Assembly: GCA_963989385.1 (NCBI GenBank)
Contig: OZ022500.1
Coordinates: forward strand, 110,091,842 to 110,155,841
Length of the DNA: 64,000 bases
Direction of reading: 5' to 3'
DNA from: Ctena decussata
Taxonomy: Eukaryota > Mollusca > Bivalvia > Lucinida > Lucinidae
Under the pieces are notes generated by a model. That model ran no database searches and was not told the DNA's origin. It worked only from the letters and a program-made list of their open reading frames with translations. Each line of letters opens with the position of its first letter. The first letter of the stretch is position 1. Below, one piece after another: positions 31,582 to 43,624 of this stretch. The position numbers and the translations under genes were made by a program.

Positions 31582-31675
31582 CAGATTTAGATAATACTAA
31601 ATATTTTAGCCGTCCAAGATTACATAAACGCCACAGGAAGTTAATAATTAGTGTACAGTAGCTTAATGAGGTTAA

Positions 31676-31830
31676 TTGAGATTAAAATCTGAAAGAGTTC
31701 CTTCAAGAGCAGAGAATACATTCATAAGAAGGAACATGGGCCAGACTACGTAGTTTCGGCTAATAAAGCCTCTTCAGTGACCCTGACAATATCTGGTGAC
31801 GAAACCAGAGAAGAACATACTGTAATTTGA
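31676..31830 (+). repeat. Dispersed repeat family E, best copy
   Basis: About 155 bp inserted in repeat G. It carries gagttccttcaagagcagag, cataagaaggaacatgggcc, cagtgaccctgacaatatct and gaacatactgtaattt. Comparison with 36115-36150 gives the approximate insertion limits; (a)attga/atttga at the edges may be the target duplication. Confidence 0.8.
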
Positions 31831-31955
31831 GAACCTGAATTTATATTTATTTGAAACACTTTATTTTTTGTCTTTCTTTTTCGGGTGCCGCCTTTACTAT
31901 ATCTAGCTAACCGTCAGCCCTCTAGAACATCACAAACGGTTCATCACAGGAAAAT

Positions 31956-32444
31956 TACGAGAGCGGTGTCGCATTTAGTCATGTTTCATGGCGTGCGGGG
32001 CGGAGAGGGCTCTAAATAAATGGAAACTTTAGGTAGCGGATAATTTGGGCGACTGAAAGTTAGGCCTACTAAGCCTTCGGGCCACCACATTAATCTTGTG
32101 AGTTTCCAGCACTGTAAATATTCAACAACCACCCTTTATACTATTGATTTGGTAATGGCGGCTGTTTGATGACAATATTCTGTGTACTATGCACCGTAAC
32201 ATTCTACAGGTGGCTTCAGGTAGACGGATACTGAATAAAAATATTGGTGGGGCATTCATTTCATTATACCAGCTGAATAACCCAAAGGGCTATAAAACAT
32301 TTGGATAAGAAAAAAAATCACCGTTTTGTTTTCCTAAAAACCAAACTTTTGTATATATACATATTTTTTTTACTACACATTTTCCATTAAAATTCATGTT
32401 TCTAGCACATGGATACACTTTCATTTCTGCAAATCATATAATCT
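31956..32444. other. Intergenic, nothing recognised
   Basis: AT-rich. The words gtaacattctacaggtggcttcagg near 32197 recur as gtaacattttacaggtggctt near 40548, so part of this is an old dispersed repeat. No gene. Confidence 0.45.
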
Positions 32445-32448
32445 TTAA

Positions 32449-32987
32449 AGGTAGGTTCCTGGGCTAGCGATGTCAATTATGTCCACAAAATAATTTCGTC
32501 TTTTTCTGAGCAGTATTGAATTCTCTTATTTTTGCTGAATTTGTTGCTACTGAGAAACTCGTCAGATGTTGAAGAAAATAGTCGTTTTCCCTTTTGGTTT
32601 ATTTTCTTTCGTTGGAATTCCAGTTCTAAAAATAACTATGTTTATTATGTCTATAAGTGTGCGATTTCTGATGCCATTCTCCAAAGGTCAATTTTCCCTT
32701 GACGTGAGCTCTCCTAGAGGTCCTGGCAAGGCGGATGGGTTAAAACTATACCAAAATGCAATGCAGCATGACATCAGCTGCATTATCTATATTTGGCGCG
32801 AACTAAAATAGCGCTAACTGGTGTGCGAAGCAGAGTTAGGAAATCCCTTGCAAAACAACTTTTCTAATATTTTTTTGATTTACACTTTTTAGTGAAACTT
32901 ATTAATTCCCTTTTATAAATGCTTTCCAACAACTTGGACAAAAGTTCATCAAAATTATGATGCATTCCAAAGTACAGGAACCTACCT
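32449..32987. mobile_element. TTAA-flanked MITE, 539 bp
   Basis: Inverted ends aggtaggttcctg and caggaacctacct lie directly inside TTAA at 32445-32448 and 32988-32991. This is the target duplication used by piggyBac and Kolobok-type transposons. The interior has no coding capacity; the small open frame at 32566-32811 shows no domain. Confidence 0.75.
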
Positions 32988-32991
32988 TTAA

Positions 32992-33686
32992 AGTCTCCAT
33001 AGTCCTATCAGCGTTAAAAACTCATAAATGCAAATCATTGTAAAAAGCGGTTCAACCTTAACGTTTGGTAATAAAATGTTGGTTGGTGAGCATATATTGA
33101 GTCATATAACTGGCAAAAAGTTTATGAAAAATAACAAATCGCTCCACAAAATACTATTTCCTGTTCTGGTTTCCCGTCTCGCAATGCTATATAAACATAG
33201 GCGGGATAGTGATTGGGACTCCACGGCTGTACATTGTATTTTTACCATATTATGAAAGCGAAAGTAGGTCATTTTAGTTGCCAACTAAAATGACCCAAAT
33301 AAGTTTTTAAACCCTTTCTATGTGAAATTCAAGGATGTTTTAATTGTTTAAAGCTGGCTAATCACGGTTTTCCACAAGTACGAAACTACAGTGAGAAGCT
33401 TGCAGCGATACCTCATGATAAAAAATTTCATGCTGATAGAGCAATGGGGCCTTTAATATAGGATATTTGAAACAAACTGGCAAGAAAGCCGCAATTATCT
33501 TGAAAATAAGTATATTTTTACATTTTTTAAAAAAAGATGCAAGAAAATTGAATTTCATGAAATACATCATGAATAATATATTCAATCGATGGGGCACGCT
33601 TATGCATATTGTTATAGTAAAACTTACATTGTATGATACAGAATAAAACAAACAAACAAAAAACATTTCACCGATTCGTTTCCTAG
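32992..33686. other. Intergenic, nothing recognised
   Basis: AT-rich sequence with overlapping short frames on both strands and no recognisable protein or RNA. Confidence 0.45.
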
Positions 33687-34029
33687 ACAAGAAAGAGATG
33701 ACACAATGTGTCATATCATTAGACTCGACTTTCTTGAATAACATTGAAGATGAAAGTTATTCAGGTCTGGGAAGTGATGTAGTATTGGCATATTGGGAGC
33801 ATAAAAGAACACTTCTCACATAACTAGCTATCTCTTCTTCTCTCAAATACTTTTTTTGCTCTATAAATAGAAAAAAAAAACAGTCCACAAGGCTCAGGAT
33901 GGTTCCAATTAACCACATGTTGCAAGGGACCTTCAAATGAATTTCAGGTAAAAAGTCTGCTCCTCCATAAATGTATTTATGAGAAGATGTCTTAGCGTTT
34001 GCAAATATGATTGTGTCTGGTTATCTTGA

Positions 34030-34175
34030 AAATATGTGCACTTAGTACTGGTTAACCGCTTAGGAGGTCTAAGTCTGCCCAGGAATAGTGTGGTTAGGTT
34101 AACTGACCGTCCCGACATGATCGTAGATGTTTACCGTGGACGTTAAGCAACAAATCAACCAATCAATCAATCTTG
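34030..34175 (+). mobile_element. SINE 3' body with CAATCAAT tail (left arm)
   Basis: Contains ggttaaccgcttaggaggtc, gcccaggaatagtgtgg, ctgaccgtcccgacatgatc and a tail of caaccaatcaatcaatc. Its mirror copy is at about 38588-38735 in the right arm, and a more complete copy with a tRNA head is at 59340-59595. Confidence 0.8.
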
Positions 34176-35594
34176 AAGTTTGACGGCTGGTTCTGGTTAA
34201 AAGTGTGGTGTGCATTAAGACCAAAATTGGCCAAAACGAAACGTATATGAACATTAAAGTAATAGTTTGTCGTTTTTAAAACGATACACAAAGGCCATGT
34301 TACACTGATAAAATGTTCTTAATTTATAGTGCTTGTCAAGAAAATATCAAATATTCATGATAAGTTGAATTGCTTCTTTGGTCAATTTTTCTTTATTTAT
34401 TGTTGTTCAAATGAAATGTTTGATTCAATATTCATGTCACACTGTCAAATGTTTAGCATCAAACTTGGTGCGTGCATCATTATTTATAAAAAAGCTGGAA
34501 AGCTACAAATATTGAATTATTGCTGCCTTAAAACAAAGTGTTTGTGTGAATGTCAGAAAAAAATAGATAATTTTACTATAAAAAGTACCGTATTCAATTC
34601 AAAGCCCTCACTGAGAGAAATTCAACGTTTATCAGGAATGTTGCGGGTCGTACAGTGCATCCTTATCAGCCGCTTGTCAAAAAATATTTGTATAAAAAAT
34701 TGGACCGGTTCTATCACCTCACCATCCAATGCTTGTTATCTTATTTGAAATGCAATTAAGATTATTTGGTTTGGGTGTTACACTGTCAAATAAATTGAAA
34801 GAACATAAATCAACCCGTGTTTGATCAAACAAATTGGACACATTGACGATGGGCTTAAGCTATCAAATATCTTATATCTTGTATAATCTATGACATGCAC
34901 TTAGCAAGGTTTTCCATAATCAAATCGATTCGCTTCATCTCATTATCATATATGGCTCCACCCAGTAGTGTTTATATGCCGTAAAAACGCCTTATCACTT
35001 TCTTTGAAACTAAGTATAGACATAGAATTGTTAAGCTAGCATGGTCGAGTCTATAATAAAAAACAATGTTTAAGTTCACAAATATCCCCAAAAAACAACG
35101 CCCAAAGTCTGCACCTGCTGCAAGCACAGCCGGTCCTTGCCCTGTTATTTTCCTGTTATTCCGGGTCCACCATAGAGTAATACCTCAAAAATGCGAAATG
35201 GAATTGAAATTGTAAAGACCTTGATCATTCTTGTTCCTGTGGAACAGTCTGATCTCGGTTTCCACTGTTTGTACAGACGTATCTGTCCGAAAACTTAGGA
35301 TCTTTATGAGCAATAACTCTGTTTTGTGTTTTAACAAGTCAATACAGAGTTATTTTGTATCTGAATACCTTAATACTACACCATAGTGATTGCCTGATAG
35401 CAAAATTAACAGCCTAGTCCAGGACCCCTGGGAAAAAAGAAGAGGTTCGCTCTCCTTTAATAGTAGAGCTTTGCAGCCCTGTGCTTCAAAATATACATGA
35501 AGTTTACCATAGATTTATTTTGGTCCGGAGACATTTCGAAAAAGGCAAAGGAGACTTAAGATATCCATCTGCTCACCTGAGTAATTTTATAGGG

Positions 35595-35775
35595 GATATG
35601 TCCATCTGTTCATCTGTTCTGGGCTCTGAACCTGGCCTGTTCTTCAGCGATTATCTCTTCAACTTGGGGTTTTAGCCTGGTCAAGATTGCATACAGCATT
35701 ATTTTATTTGGATGACGGTTGACTAGGCTGATGGTTCTGTAGTTCTGGCAGACCTGTTGGTGGCCATTTTTCAGA
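35595..35775 (-). pseudogene. LINE fragment (RT N-terminal region), minus strand
   Basis: Read on the minus strand it encodes CQNYRTISLVN, a stretch ending RLKPQVEEIIAEEQARF, and part of the next block. This is the same region as 19590-19730 of LINE A. It is bounded by unrelated sequence on both sides. Confidence 0.8.
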
Positions 35776-35799
35776 GAGCGTAGTAATTAGCTACTGAGT

Positions 35800-36275
35800 C
35801 CATGAGGTTTGCCGGTTTGAGAAGTTGGACACCTCCGCCGATCTTCAGCGACTCAGCAATTACCGACCGCCAACCTGATTCCACATTTTTCGAGCTCAAG
35901 GCACATATGGTACGGATTTCTTGGTCTAAAAATAGATCCGACATGTGTCACCCTGATTGCTATAGGTCAGACACTCCTGAATTTTGTACATGAGAGTTTC
36001 ACCTGTAATATGTACAAATGCTTCTGAAAGGCAAGGACAAATAATTCTAAAATATTTTAGCTGTCAACGATTTCAGAAACGCCACAGGAAGTTTATAATA
36101 AGTGTACAGTATTTTATGAGGTAATATAGAGAACCTTTATTCATATCTATTTGAAACGATCTAAGTCTTTTTCTTTCTTTTTCAGGTGCCGCCTGTACTC
36201 TACCTACCTAACCGTCATCCCCAAACCACCACCACCCACCACCACCACCAAGAACATCGCAAACGGAAATTGAAG
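35800..36275 (+). repeat. Dispersed repeat G, copy 2 (uninterrupted)
   Basis: Parallel to 31130-31955 but without the MITE F and repeat E insertions, so it serves as the empty-site reference for both. Near its end is a (ACC)n microsatellite at about 36226-36252. Confidence 0.75.
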
Positions 36276-37409
36276 AGGGCTCGAATTGGCCTGTGCGTCT
36301 GCGCTGTCTGGTCGGAGTACTTTCCATTTATATAGTTTTTGGATCTTTGGAAGTGTGAAGACTGATCAGTTTGTGCTGATGCATTTGTTAGTTTGGATGT
36401 GTTCTGCTTGCACATTGCCTGAAGTCTATTTATGCGGTACTGTTCCACTCTGTTTTCTTCCTTAAATATACTGAAAGGATTTAAAAACTTCCACCCATTA
36501 ATTTTGAATATCACAAAAATGAATGCAGCTACGTCCACCAAAATTTTACAGCATATATATTCTCTTATACCTGATTATATCAATATACCGAATCTGAAAT
36601 CGTTCAGCCGAATCGGTCAGAAACAAGCACGTGCTCCTCGTGTTCTTAGTACCGTTTACATAAGAATGAATAGCTTCATGTATACCGTTTTTTGATGAAC
36701 CATTTCTCTTACAATATCAAATTGAATTTTAAAAGTTAGAACTCGGTCAATCACTTTATTTAGCCTATCGCGCCTAAATATCGCAAACAGGCGCAGAGTT
36801 TTGGGCCAGATAAATGCTGAAATTTCAAAAAGTGACGTCGCGGTACAATTTTATGCGTTAATTACGACAATTTACAGTCTCAGACGACGTGCACTGTTTA
36901 CAGGAAGCTCAAAAGACCGTCAAAAAAGCATCTAGCCGATATTAAAAACTAGAGGCTATGACGTTAACTAACGTCGACGCCGTCTCCGTCATAGGCTTTG
37001 CGCGACAGTATCATCCGCAGTGATACTTGCAAATCAACGTGGACGACGACACAATATCAAGACAGTAAGAAATGGTCGAAAAGAGTGTTGCATAAAATAA
37101 CGCCGGAATCGCCTTATGCATTTCAGTGACGTAACGCTCTTTTACTGACGTCATTCAAGTAAATGATACAAATAAACTGCGTAATCTTTAAATTTGATAA
37201 GTTTCAAGCATTTTGTCGTTAAAATTTACAACACTGTCATGAGTGAACAGATCAGCAGACAGCAATAAAAAGTGGAAGTTTTTAAATCCTTTCAGTATAT
37301 GAACCACATCATGTGACCGTTGAAACAATGTGGCAATTTTGGCATGTGATATTCAGATCATTCTTATCATTAAATACATGGTAATCAGAGAATTCATTGT
37401 TGGCTCTAC
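36276..37409. other. Spacer inside the inverted duplication, nothing recognised
   Basis: No gene, RNA or repeat that I can name. The short open frames at 36215-36695 overlap on both strands and lack domains. Confidence 0.45.
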
Positions 37410-37515
37410 CCAGCGGGCACGTGACGTCAAAATGACGTTGTCCTGACGTCGATGCGACGTCATTACGTCGCATCGACGTCAGAACGACGTCATTTAAACG
37501 TCATGTGCCTGCTGT
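37410..37515. mobile_element. CRE-motif palindromic MITE, copy 1
   Basis: A 106-bp near-perfect palindrome with ends ccagcgggcacgtgacgtc and its complement. The interior is a series of tgacgtc/gacgtca words centred on gcgacgtcattacgtcgc. A sibling lies at 43625-43732. Confidence 0.85.
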
Positions 37516-38587
37516 GTATAGTTTAGGTCTTTTCCATAGGTAGCTGGTGTGACGAGCGAAGGCTCTGATCAGACTGCGCTGATATACATTCTGATCAGAG
37601 CCTTTGCTTGTCACCAAATGCCACAGTTTGGAAATCACATGATGTGGCTTGATTTTTATATCCTTTATTTTACTTATTATTTGTTTTTATTATAAACTCG
37701 ACCATGCTAGCTTAACAATTCTGTGTCTATACATGTACTTAGTTTCAAAGAAAGTGTTTAGGCGATTATACGGCATATAAACACTACTTGGCGGAGCCAT
37801 ATATGATAATGAGATGAAGCGAATCGATTTGATGATGGAAAACCTTGCTTAGTGCATGTCATAGATTATACAAGATATAAGATATTTGATAGCTTAAGCC
37901 CATCGTCACTGTGTCCAATTTGTTTGATCAAACACGGGTTGATATATGTTCTTTCAAATTATTTGACAGTGTATCACCCAAACCAAATAATCTTAATTGC
38001 ATTTCAAATAAGATAACAAGCATTGAATGGTGAGGTGATAGAACCGGTCCAATTTTTCTACAAATATTTCTTGACAAGCGGCTGATAAGGATGCACTGTA
38101 CGACCTGCAACATTCCTGGTAATCGTTGAATTTCTCTCAGTGAGGGCTATGAATTGAATACGGTACTTTTTATAGTAAAATTATCTATTTTTTTCTGACA
38201 TTCACACAAACACTTTGTTTTAAGGCAGCCATAATTATAATATTTCTAGTTTTCCAGATTTTTGATTAATAACGATACACCCACCAAGTTTGATGCTAAA
38301 CATGGACAGTGTGACATGAATATTGAATCAACCATTTCATTTGAACAACAATAAATAAAGAAAAATTGACCAAAGAAGCAATTCAACTTATCATGAATAT
38401 TTGATATTTTCTTGACAAGCACTATAAATTAAGAACATTTTATCAGTGTAACATGGCCTTTGTGTATCGTTTTAAAAACGACAAACTATTACTTTAATGT
38501 TCATATACGTTTCGTTTTGGCCAATTTTGGTCTTAATGCACACCACACTTTTAACCAAACTTAGTCTGAAGGAACCAGCCGTCAAAC

Positions 38588-38735
38588 TTCAAGATTGATT
38601 GATTGGTTGATTTGTTGCTTAACGTCCACGGTAAACATTTATGGTCATGTCGGGACGGTCAGTTAACCTAACCACATTATTCCTGGGCAGGCTTAGACCT
38701 CCGTACTAAGTGCACATACTTGCGCCAGTAACTTT
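38588..38735 (-). mobile_element. SINE 3' body with CAATCAAT tail (right arm)
   Basis: Minus-strand counterpart of the fragment in the left arm, at the same position within the arm. The duplication therefore probably happened after the SINE inserted. Confidence 0.8.
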
Positions 38736-39100
38736 TTTTTCAAGATAACCAGATACAATCATATTTGCAAACGCTAAGACATCTTCTCATAAATGCATTT
38801 ATGGAGGAGCAGACTTTTTACCTGAAATTCATTTGAAGGTCCCTTGCAACCTGTGGTTAATTGGAACCATCCTGAGCCTTGTGGACTGTTTTTTTTCTAT
38901 TTATAGAGCAAAAAAAGTATTTGAGAGAAGAAGAGATAGCTAGTTATGTGAGAAGTGTTCTTTTATGCTAACAGTTTACCAATACTACACCACTTCCCAG
39001 ACCTGAATAACTTTCATCTTCAATGTTATTCAAGAAAGTCGAGTCTATTGATATGACATATTGTGTCATCTCTTTCTTGTTTACTTTGTTATACTATTAA

Positions 39101-39961
39101 GGTGGTGATTTAGGGTAAATGTAAAAATCTGCATAAAACCATAAAAAATTAACGTATCTCCCTGAAAGTTAGCAGACTTCTTATTTTTGTTGTTCTTTAC
39201 AGTTTAGAATACAAAATAGACGTACATGCTGCTTAAAAAAGTGTTTTTATAAGGAAAGATGAAAGGGTAGTTTTCTGCGCAATAATCAAAAAAATTAACA
39301 TCGTTATTGAAAATTTACGTAGTACTGAAGGTGCGTTATTGCATAATGAAGAGCGACCTAGCAATTATTTATTCCAACTCTTTCTCAAATTGTAATGTAG
39401 ACCAGATGAAAACGGTAGCTTTTTCTTAAATGTTCAACCATGAACAAGGTAATGTACACTGGATGCATTTATTAAATATAGGGTAGGCAAGCATACCTAT
39501 GTAACACCTACAGTATAAATAATACATTACTTACATGATCACTGGTGTGTAGATGAAATTGTTCAACCTTGTTAGAATAGTCTCACCTGTTTCACCTGTG
39601 TGTTTTGAAAAAAAAATTTGGACACAGACCACATCTTTTTTTCATCTGCTCAGCCTGATAATGTGTGAAAGAGTTTGAAAAAATAATTGCTAGCTCGCTC
39701 TCCATTATGCAACAAGGAACTCTCAGCACTAAATATATTTTCAATAACAATATTATTTTTTCAGATTATTGCGCACAAAATTACCCTTTGATCTTTTCTT
39801 ATAAAAACACTTTTTAACATTAACAAATGCTGCATTTTGGGAGTCTGAATTGTCAGAAACAACATAAAGAAGGCATATGCTAAGTTTTGGAAAGATCAGT
39901 GGTATTTTGAGTGTTTTATGCAGATTTTTGCCTTTGCCCCAAATCAGTGATTATCACCACC
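39101..39961. mobile_element. TTAA-flanked palindromic MITE, copy 1 (861 bp)
   Basis: Ends ggtggtgattta and gtgattatcaccacc lie inside TTAA at 39097-39100 and 39962-39965. The two halves are imperfect reverse complements for almost the whole length: aaaatctgcataaaac, agtgtttttataaggaaag and attgcataatgaagagcg each have inverted partners. Non-coding, of piggyBac or Kolobok type by target site. Confidence 0.88.
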
Positions 39962-39965
39962 TTAA

Positions 39966-40566
39966 CTTCTTAGTTTATGTAAAGTTTGTTTATTTCCATT
40001 CCTCATTATATATATGTATGTATGTTTCTTCCAAATGTGTGCATTTAATTGTGAATGTGCATGTATCTATATGTAGATACGTGCATATGAAGGTACATGT
40101 ATATTTATGTGTACGTATGTGTACATTTACATTTATGTTCGTCACCCATATACTCACTCACTTATGCGTTAGCTCTGTACTCTCATTTATTCAGATTCTT
40201 CAGCCAGTATGAAATTATATAATAGTTTTTGTAGATCACAAGATTTGCTAGTTGTATGCATCTGTTTGTTTGTCATGTATTGTAAATATTATTGTTTGGG
40301 AAGGGCTGTCATAAAGGTTGTGAGAACTTGTAGCCTGACCCCTGCAATTCCTTGAAAAGCAATAAAACATTATTTTATTATTATTATCATTGTTATTCTA
40401 ACAGTATACAGGACTGACCTTTTTACTTTGATGACAAAGTTAACAACCTTTTTGATACTAAACGTGGAAATTGTTTGATGACAATATTCATCAAAGACCC
40501 TTTATACTAGCGGCTGTATAACGGCGATATTCTGTATACTGTGCATCGTAACATTTTACAGGTGGC
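39966..40566. other. Spacer between the TTAA MITEs
   Basis: AT-rich, with (tatg)n/(tgta)n-like repeats at about 40010-40135 and gtaacattttacaggtggctt at its right edge. No gene. Confidence 0.5.
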
Positions 40567-40570
40567 TTAA

Positions 40571-41432
40571 GGTGGTGATTTATGGTAGATGTAAAAATCT
40601 GCATAAAACCTTAAAAAAGTAACGTATCTCCCTGAAAGTTAGCAGACTTCTTATTTGTGTTGTTCTTTACAGTTTAGAATACAAAATAGATGTACATGCT
40701 GCTTAAAAAAGTGTTTTTATAAGGAAAGATCAAAGGGTAATTTTCTGCGAATAAATCTGGAAAAATAATATCGTCATTGAAAATTTACGTAGTGCTGCAG
40801 GTGCATTATTGCATAATGAAGAGCGTCCTAGCAATTATTTATTCCAACTCTTTCTCAAATTGTAATGTAGACCAGATGAAAACGGTAGCTTTTTCTCAAA
40901 TGTTCAACCATGTACAAAGTAAATGTACACTGGACGCATTTATTAAATATAGGGTAGGCAAGCATACCTATGTTAACACCTACAGTATAAATAATACATT
41001 ACTGACATGATCAGTGGTGTGTAGATGAAATTGTTCAACCTTGTTAAAATAGTCTCTCCTGTCTCACCTGTGTGTTTTGACTAAAAAAATTGGACACAGA
41101 CTGCATCTTTTTTCATCTGCTCAGCCTGATAATGTGTGAAAGAGTTTGAAAAAATAATTGCTAGGACGCTCTCCATTATGCAACAGGGTACTCTAAGCAC
41201 TAAGTATATTTTCAATAACGATATTATTTTTTCAGATTTATTCGCAGAATATTACCTTTTGATCTTTCCTTATAAAAACACTTTTTAACATTAACAAATA
41301 CTGCATTTTGTGATTCTAAATTATGAGAAACAACATAAAGTAGGCATCTGCTAAGTTTTGGAAAGATCAGTGTTATTTTGAGTATTTTATGCAGATTTTT
41401 GTCTTTGTCCCAAATCAGTGATTATCACCACC
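40571..41432. mobile_element. TTAA-flanked palindromic MITE, copy 2 (862 bp)
   Basis: Same family and orientation as 39101-39961, with TTAA at 40567-40570 and 41433-41436. Similarity is high along the whole length, with scattered substitutions. Confidence 0.88.
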
Positions 41433-41534
41433 TTAATACTACTTAATTGGCAATATGCAAATCGTAATTATAAGTGCAGGGTAATCGTTTGATGGCAATA
41501 TTCAACAGCCATCCTGTTACTACTTAATTGATAA

Positions 41535-42985
41535 TATATTTATTTCATTTTAACCCGTAACCTTCCAAGGTTGTTGGTACACCACAGATGATTTTGCAGC
41601 AACCCCTCTTCCCCTGTTGTGCTGGCAAAGTCCATCCCAGTCCACACTTTAATATTGTTTTCCCACATCTTCTTTTGTCTGCCTCCTTTTTTCTCCCTTT
41701 TTTTATCTGCGACCTGTACAAGCACCTTTGCTAAGCCAGAAGACATGTAGATGCGGCCACCTTAGCAATCGTTTCTTGACCACAGTCAAGAGATCATCAC
41801 ATTCTCCAGTGACTGTTTGGATCTTTCTGCGAACATCCTAATTAGAACACGGTCCTTGAACAAGATCTTCAATAGCCTTTGTAGCATCTCATCTCAACGG
41901 TTTGCGTTTTCTGCTCTAACTCTGCTGTCAAAGTCCACGTGTCAGCGCCATATAGAAATATGGATATAATATGGTAGTGCATCAGTTTCACATTTGATCC
42001 AAGAGATGCTGTTTCCCCTTCAAACAGCTTCATATTTGTCAGAGCTGCAGTGGGTTCCCCAGCAATAGCGTCAATGTCATCGGAAAACCACAGATTGATA
42101 ATATTTCTGGCGCCTATGCTCACATTTCCATCATGTTCTTCCACAGCATTAGACATAGACCTTTCGAGAAAAAAAATGTTGAAGAGGGTGGGTGAGAGAA
42201 AGCATCCTTTCCTAAATCCAACTGTTGTTCTTGCCCATTCTCCCTTGCTGCCATCATCTTGACTGCACTTGAAGCCTTGTCGTAGAGGTGTTCAATGTCA
42301 TGAATAGATTAGCATCGATATTGTGCTTCCGCATAGTGGCCCATAATAAGGCTGCATGCCTTACCCCATCAAAGGCTGTTTGAAGACAAGTAAAATATTT
42401 TTCCTGATGCTAAAGGTACTTTTCACATAGGCCTCTGAAGTCAAAGATTTGTTCTGTGGTGCCTTTTCAGACTCTGGACCTAGCCTGTCCTTCGGCCATT
42501 ATCCATTCAGCTAGGGGTTAAGCCTGTTCAATATGATTTTCAGACTCACTTTTCTCGAATGACCGTTCTGATGGTTTTATAGTTCTTGCAGTGATTTAGA
42601 TTGCTCCTGTAATAATGAGCGACTGAATCTAAAAAATCGGCTTTTCTCCTGCTCTTCAAATCTTGTAGCAGATCTTTGTTCACTGCAGTGGATTTTCTTT
42701 TTTTCCAGTGCTGCTGTTGCAATCTCATTTTCCTCACGAAGCTTTTCTTCTGTGCATTGATTGAATTGTCGAAACAACTCTTCTGAGTGTAAAGTTTTGA
42801 GCAATATTCTGTCCAGCTGCTGTGAGTCGCTTGTTCTTCCGTCAGACATTTCCCAGACTTGTCCTAGATAGTTTTGGATCAACCCTGTTTCTCTGAAGTT
42901 AGATCCTTTACCAGGTGATTCCTCTCTTGCCGTTGTTTTTGTTCAGACGAGTTTCGATCTCTTCGCACTGAACTACTTTGCTTTC
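41535..42985 (-). pseudogene. RTE-like LINE remnant C, minus strand
   Basis: The minus-strand reading runs from the linker (aactgaacc-type EIETRLNKNNGK near 42950) through the RT region to the 3' end at about 41535. Pieces recognisable by eye are SNAVEEHDGNVSIGARNI (motif C neighbourhood, 42150-42090), SLGSNVKLMHYHIISIFLYG and GRQKKMWENNIKVWTGMDFAST near 41640. Numerous frameshifts and deletions are present, including loss of much of the segment between motif C and the SKVKLM block. Confidence 0.82.
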
Positions 42986-43011
42986 TTCGTGGTTTATTTA
43001 GCTTCTAATTA

Positions 43012-43190
43012 AAATCTTGAAAAGTTCCTTCAAGAGCAGAGAATACATACAGAACTAGGAACATGGGCCAGACTACGTAGTTTCAGCTAATAAAGCTTCG
43101 TCAGTGACCCTGACAATATCTGGTTATGAAACCAGAAAAAAAGCATACTGTAATTTCTTAATTTTAATTGGGCAGTCGATTCAAAGACTG
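43012..43190 (+). repeat. Dispersed repeat family E, further copy
   Basis: Starts attaaaatcttgaaaagttc and contains caagagcagagaatacata, acatgggccagactacgtag and cagtgaccctgacaatatct. It abuts LINE C. Confidence 0.75.
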
Positions 43191-43624
43191 ATTAGTAAAT
43201 ATTCTTTTGCTCCTTCTGCTTCGTACTACATCGTCTCCACATTGCACCTCTCACCACAGAGTCAAGAACTTCCCATGTCTGCTACAGAAAATATTTCTGT
43301 CTAATGGATGTGCCGTTCCTTACAAACATGTAGTCAATATGGTTGTGATGTTTCCCGTCTGTGCTGTGACATGTCCATCTACTGGATGTTTTGAGGGTAG
43401 GAAACAAGGGTAGTTTTTAATACTATGTTGTTAAAGGTTGCAGACTCTAGGAGGCTCAGAACTCTCTCATTCGTCTCGGCATGACGGTAAGACCAGCAAA
43501 CGTCTCCCCAGTCTGCCTGTGCATCAACTCTAACTTTAACATTTTAATCACCTGTACAGATGCATAGTAATGTGCAGGGTGACTGTATGATGAACAGTAT
43601 TTAATTGTCATCCTGGAAACTATT

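Larger units (their letters stand above)
31130..31955 (+). repeat. Dispersed repeat G, copy 1 (interrupted)
   Basis: Matches 35800-36275 in order: gccagtttgataaggcggac, gacactcctgaac-like, cgccacaggaagtt, gtgtacagta, attt-gaaac, ggtgccgcct, aacatc(a/g)caaacgg. Two insertions break this copy: MITE F at 31360-31581 and repeat E at about 31676-31830. A tRNA-like minus-strand B box (gttggttcgactccc) lies at about 31228-31242, suggesting a SINE component. Confidence 0.75.
33687..39080. repeat. 5.4-kb inverted duplication with 1.4-kb arms
   Basis: The left arm (33687-35064) and right arm (37681-39080) are reverse complements at roughly 90-95% identity by eye, with only small indels. The outer edges are acaagaaagagatgacac and gtgtcatctctttcttgt. 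The inner edges are atggtcgagtctataata and tataaactcgaccat. Both arms carry the same SINE-tail fragment. The 2.6-kb centre holds repeat G copy 2, a LINE fragment and a CRE-like palindrome. No flanking target duplication was found. Confidence 0.9.

Noticed and set aside
33358..33744. 128-residue minus-strand open frame
   Set aside because: Straddles the edge of the inverted duplication, has no domain, and is not preserved as a frame in the other arm.
39101..41432. LTR pair of a retrotransposon
   Set aside because: Two direct 0.86-kb copies 600 bp apart, but each is palindromic with TTAA at both ends and there is no primer site or purine tract, so they are two MITEs.
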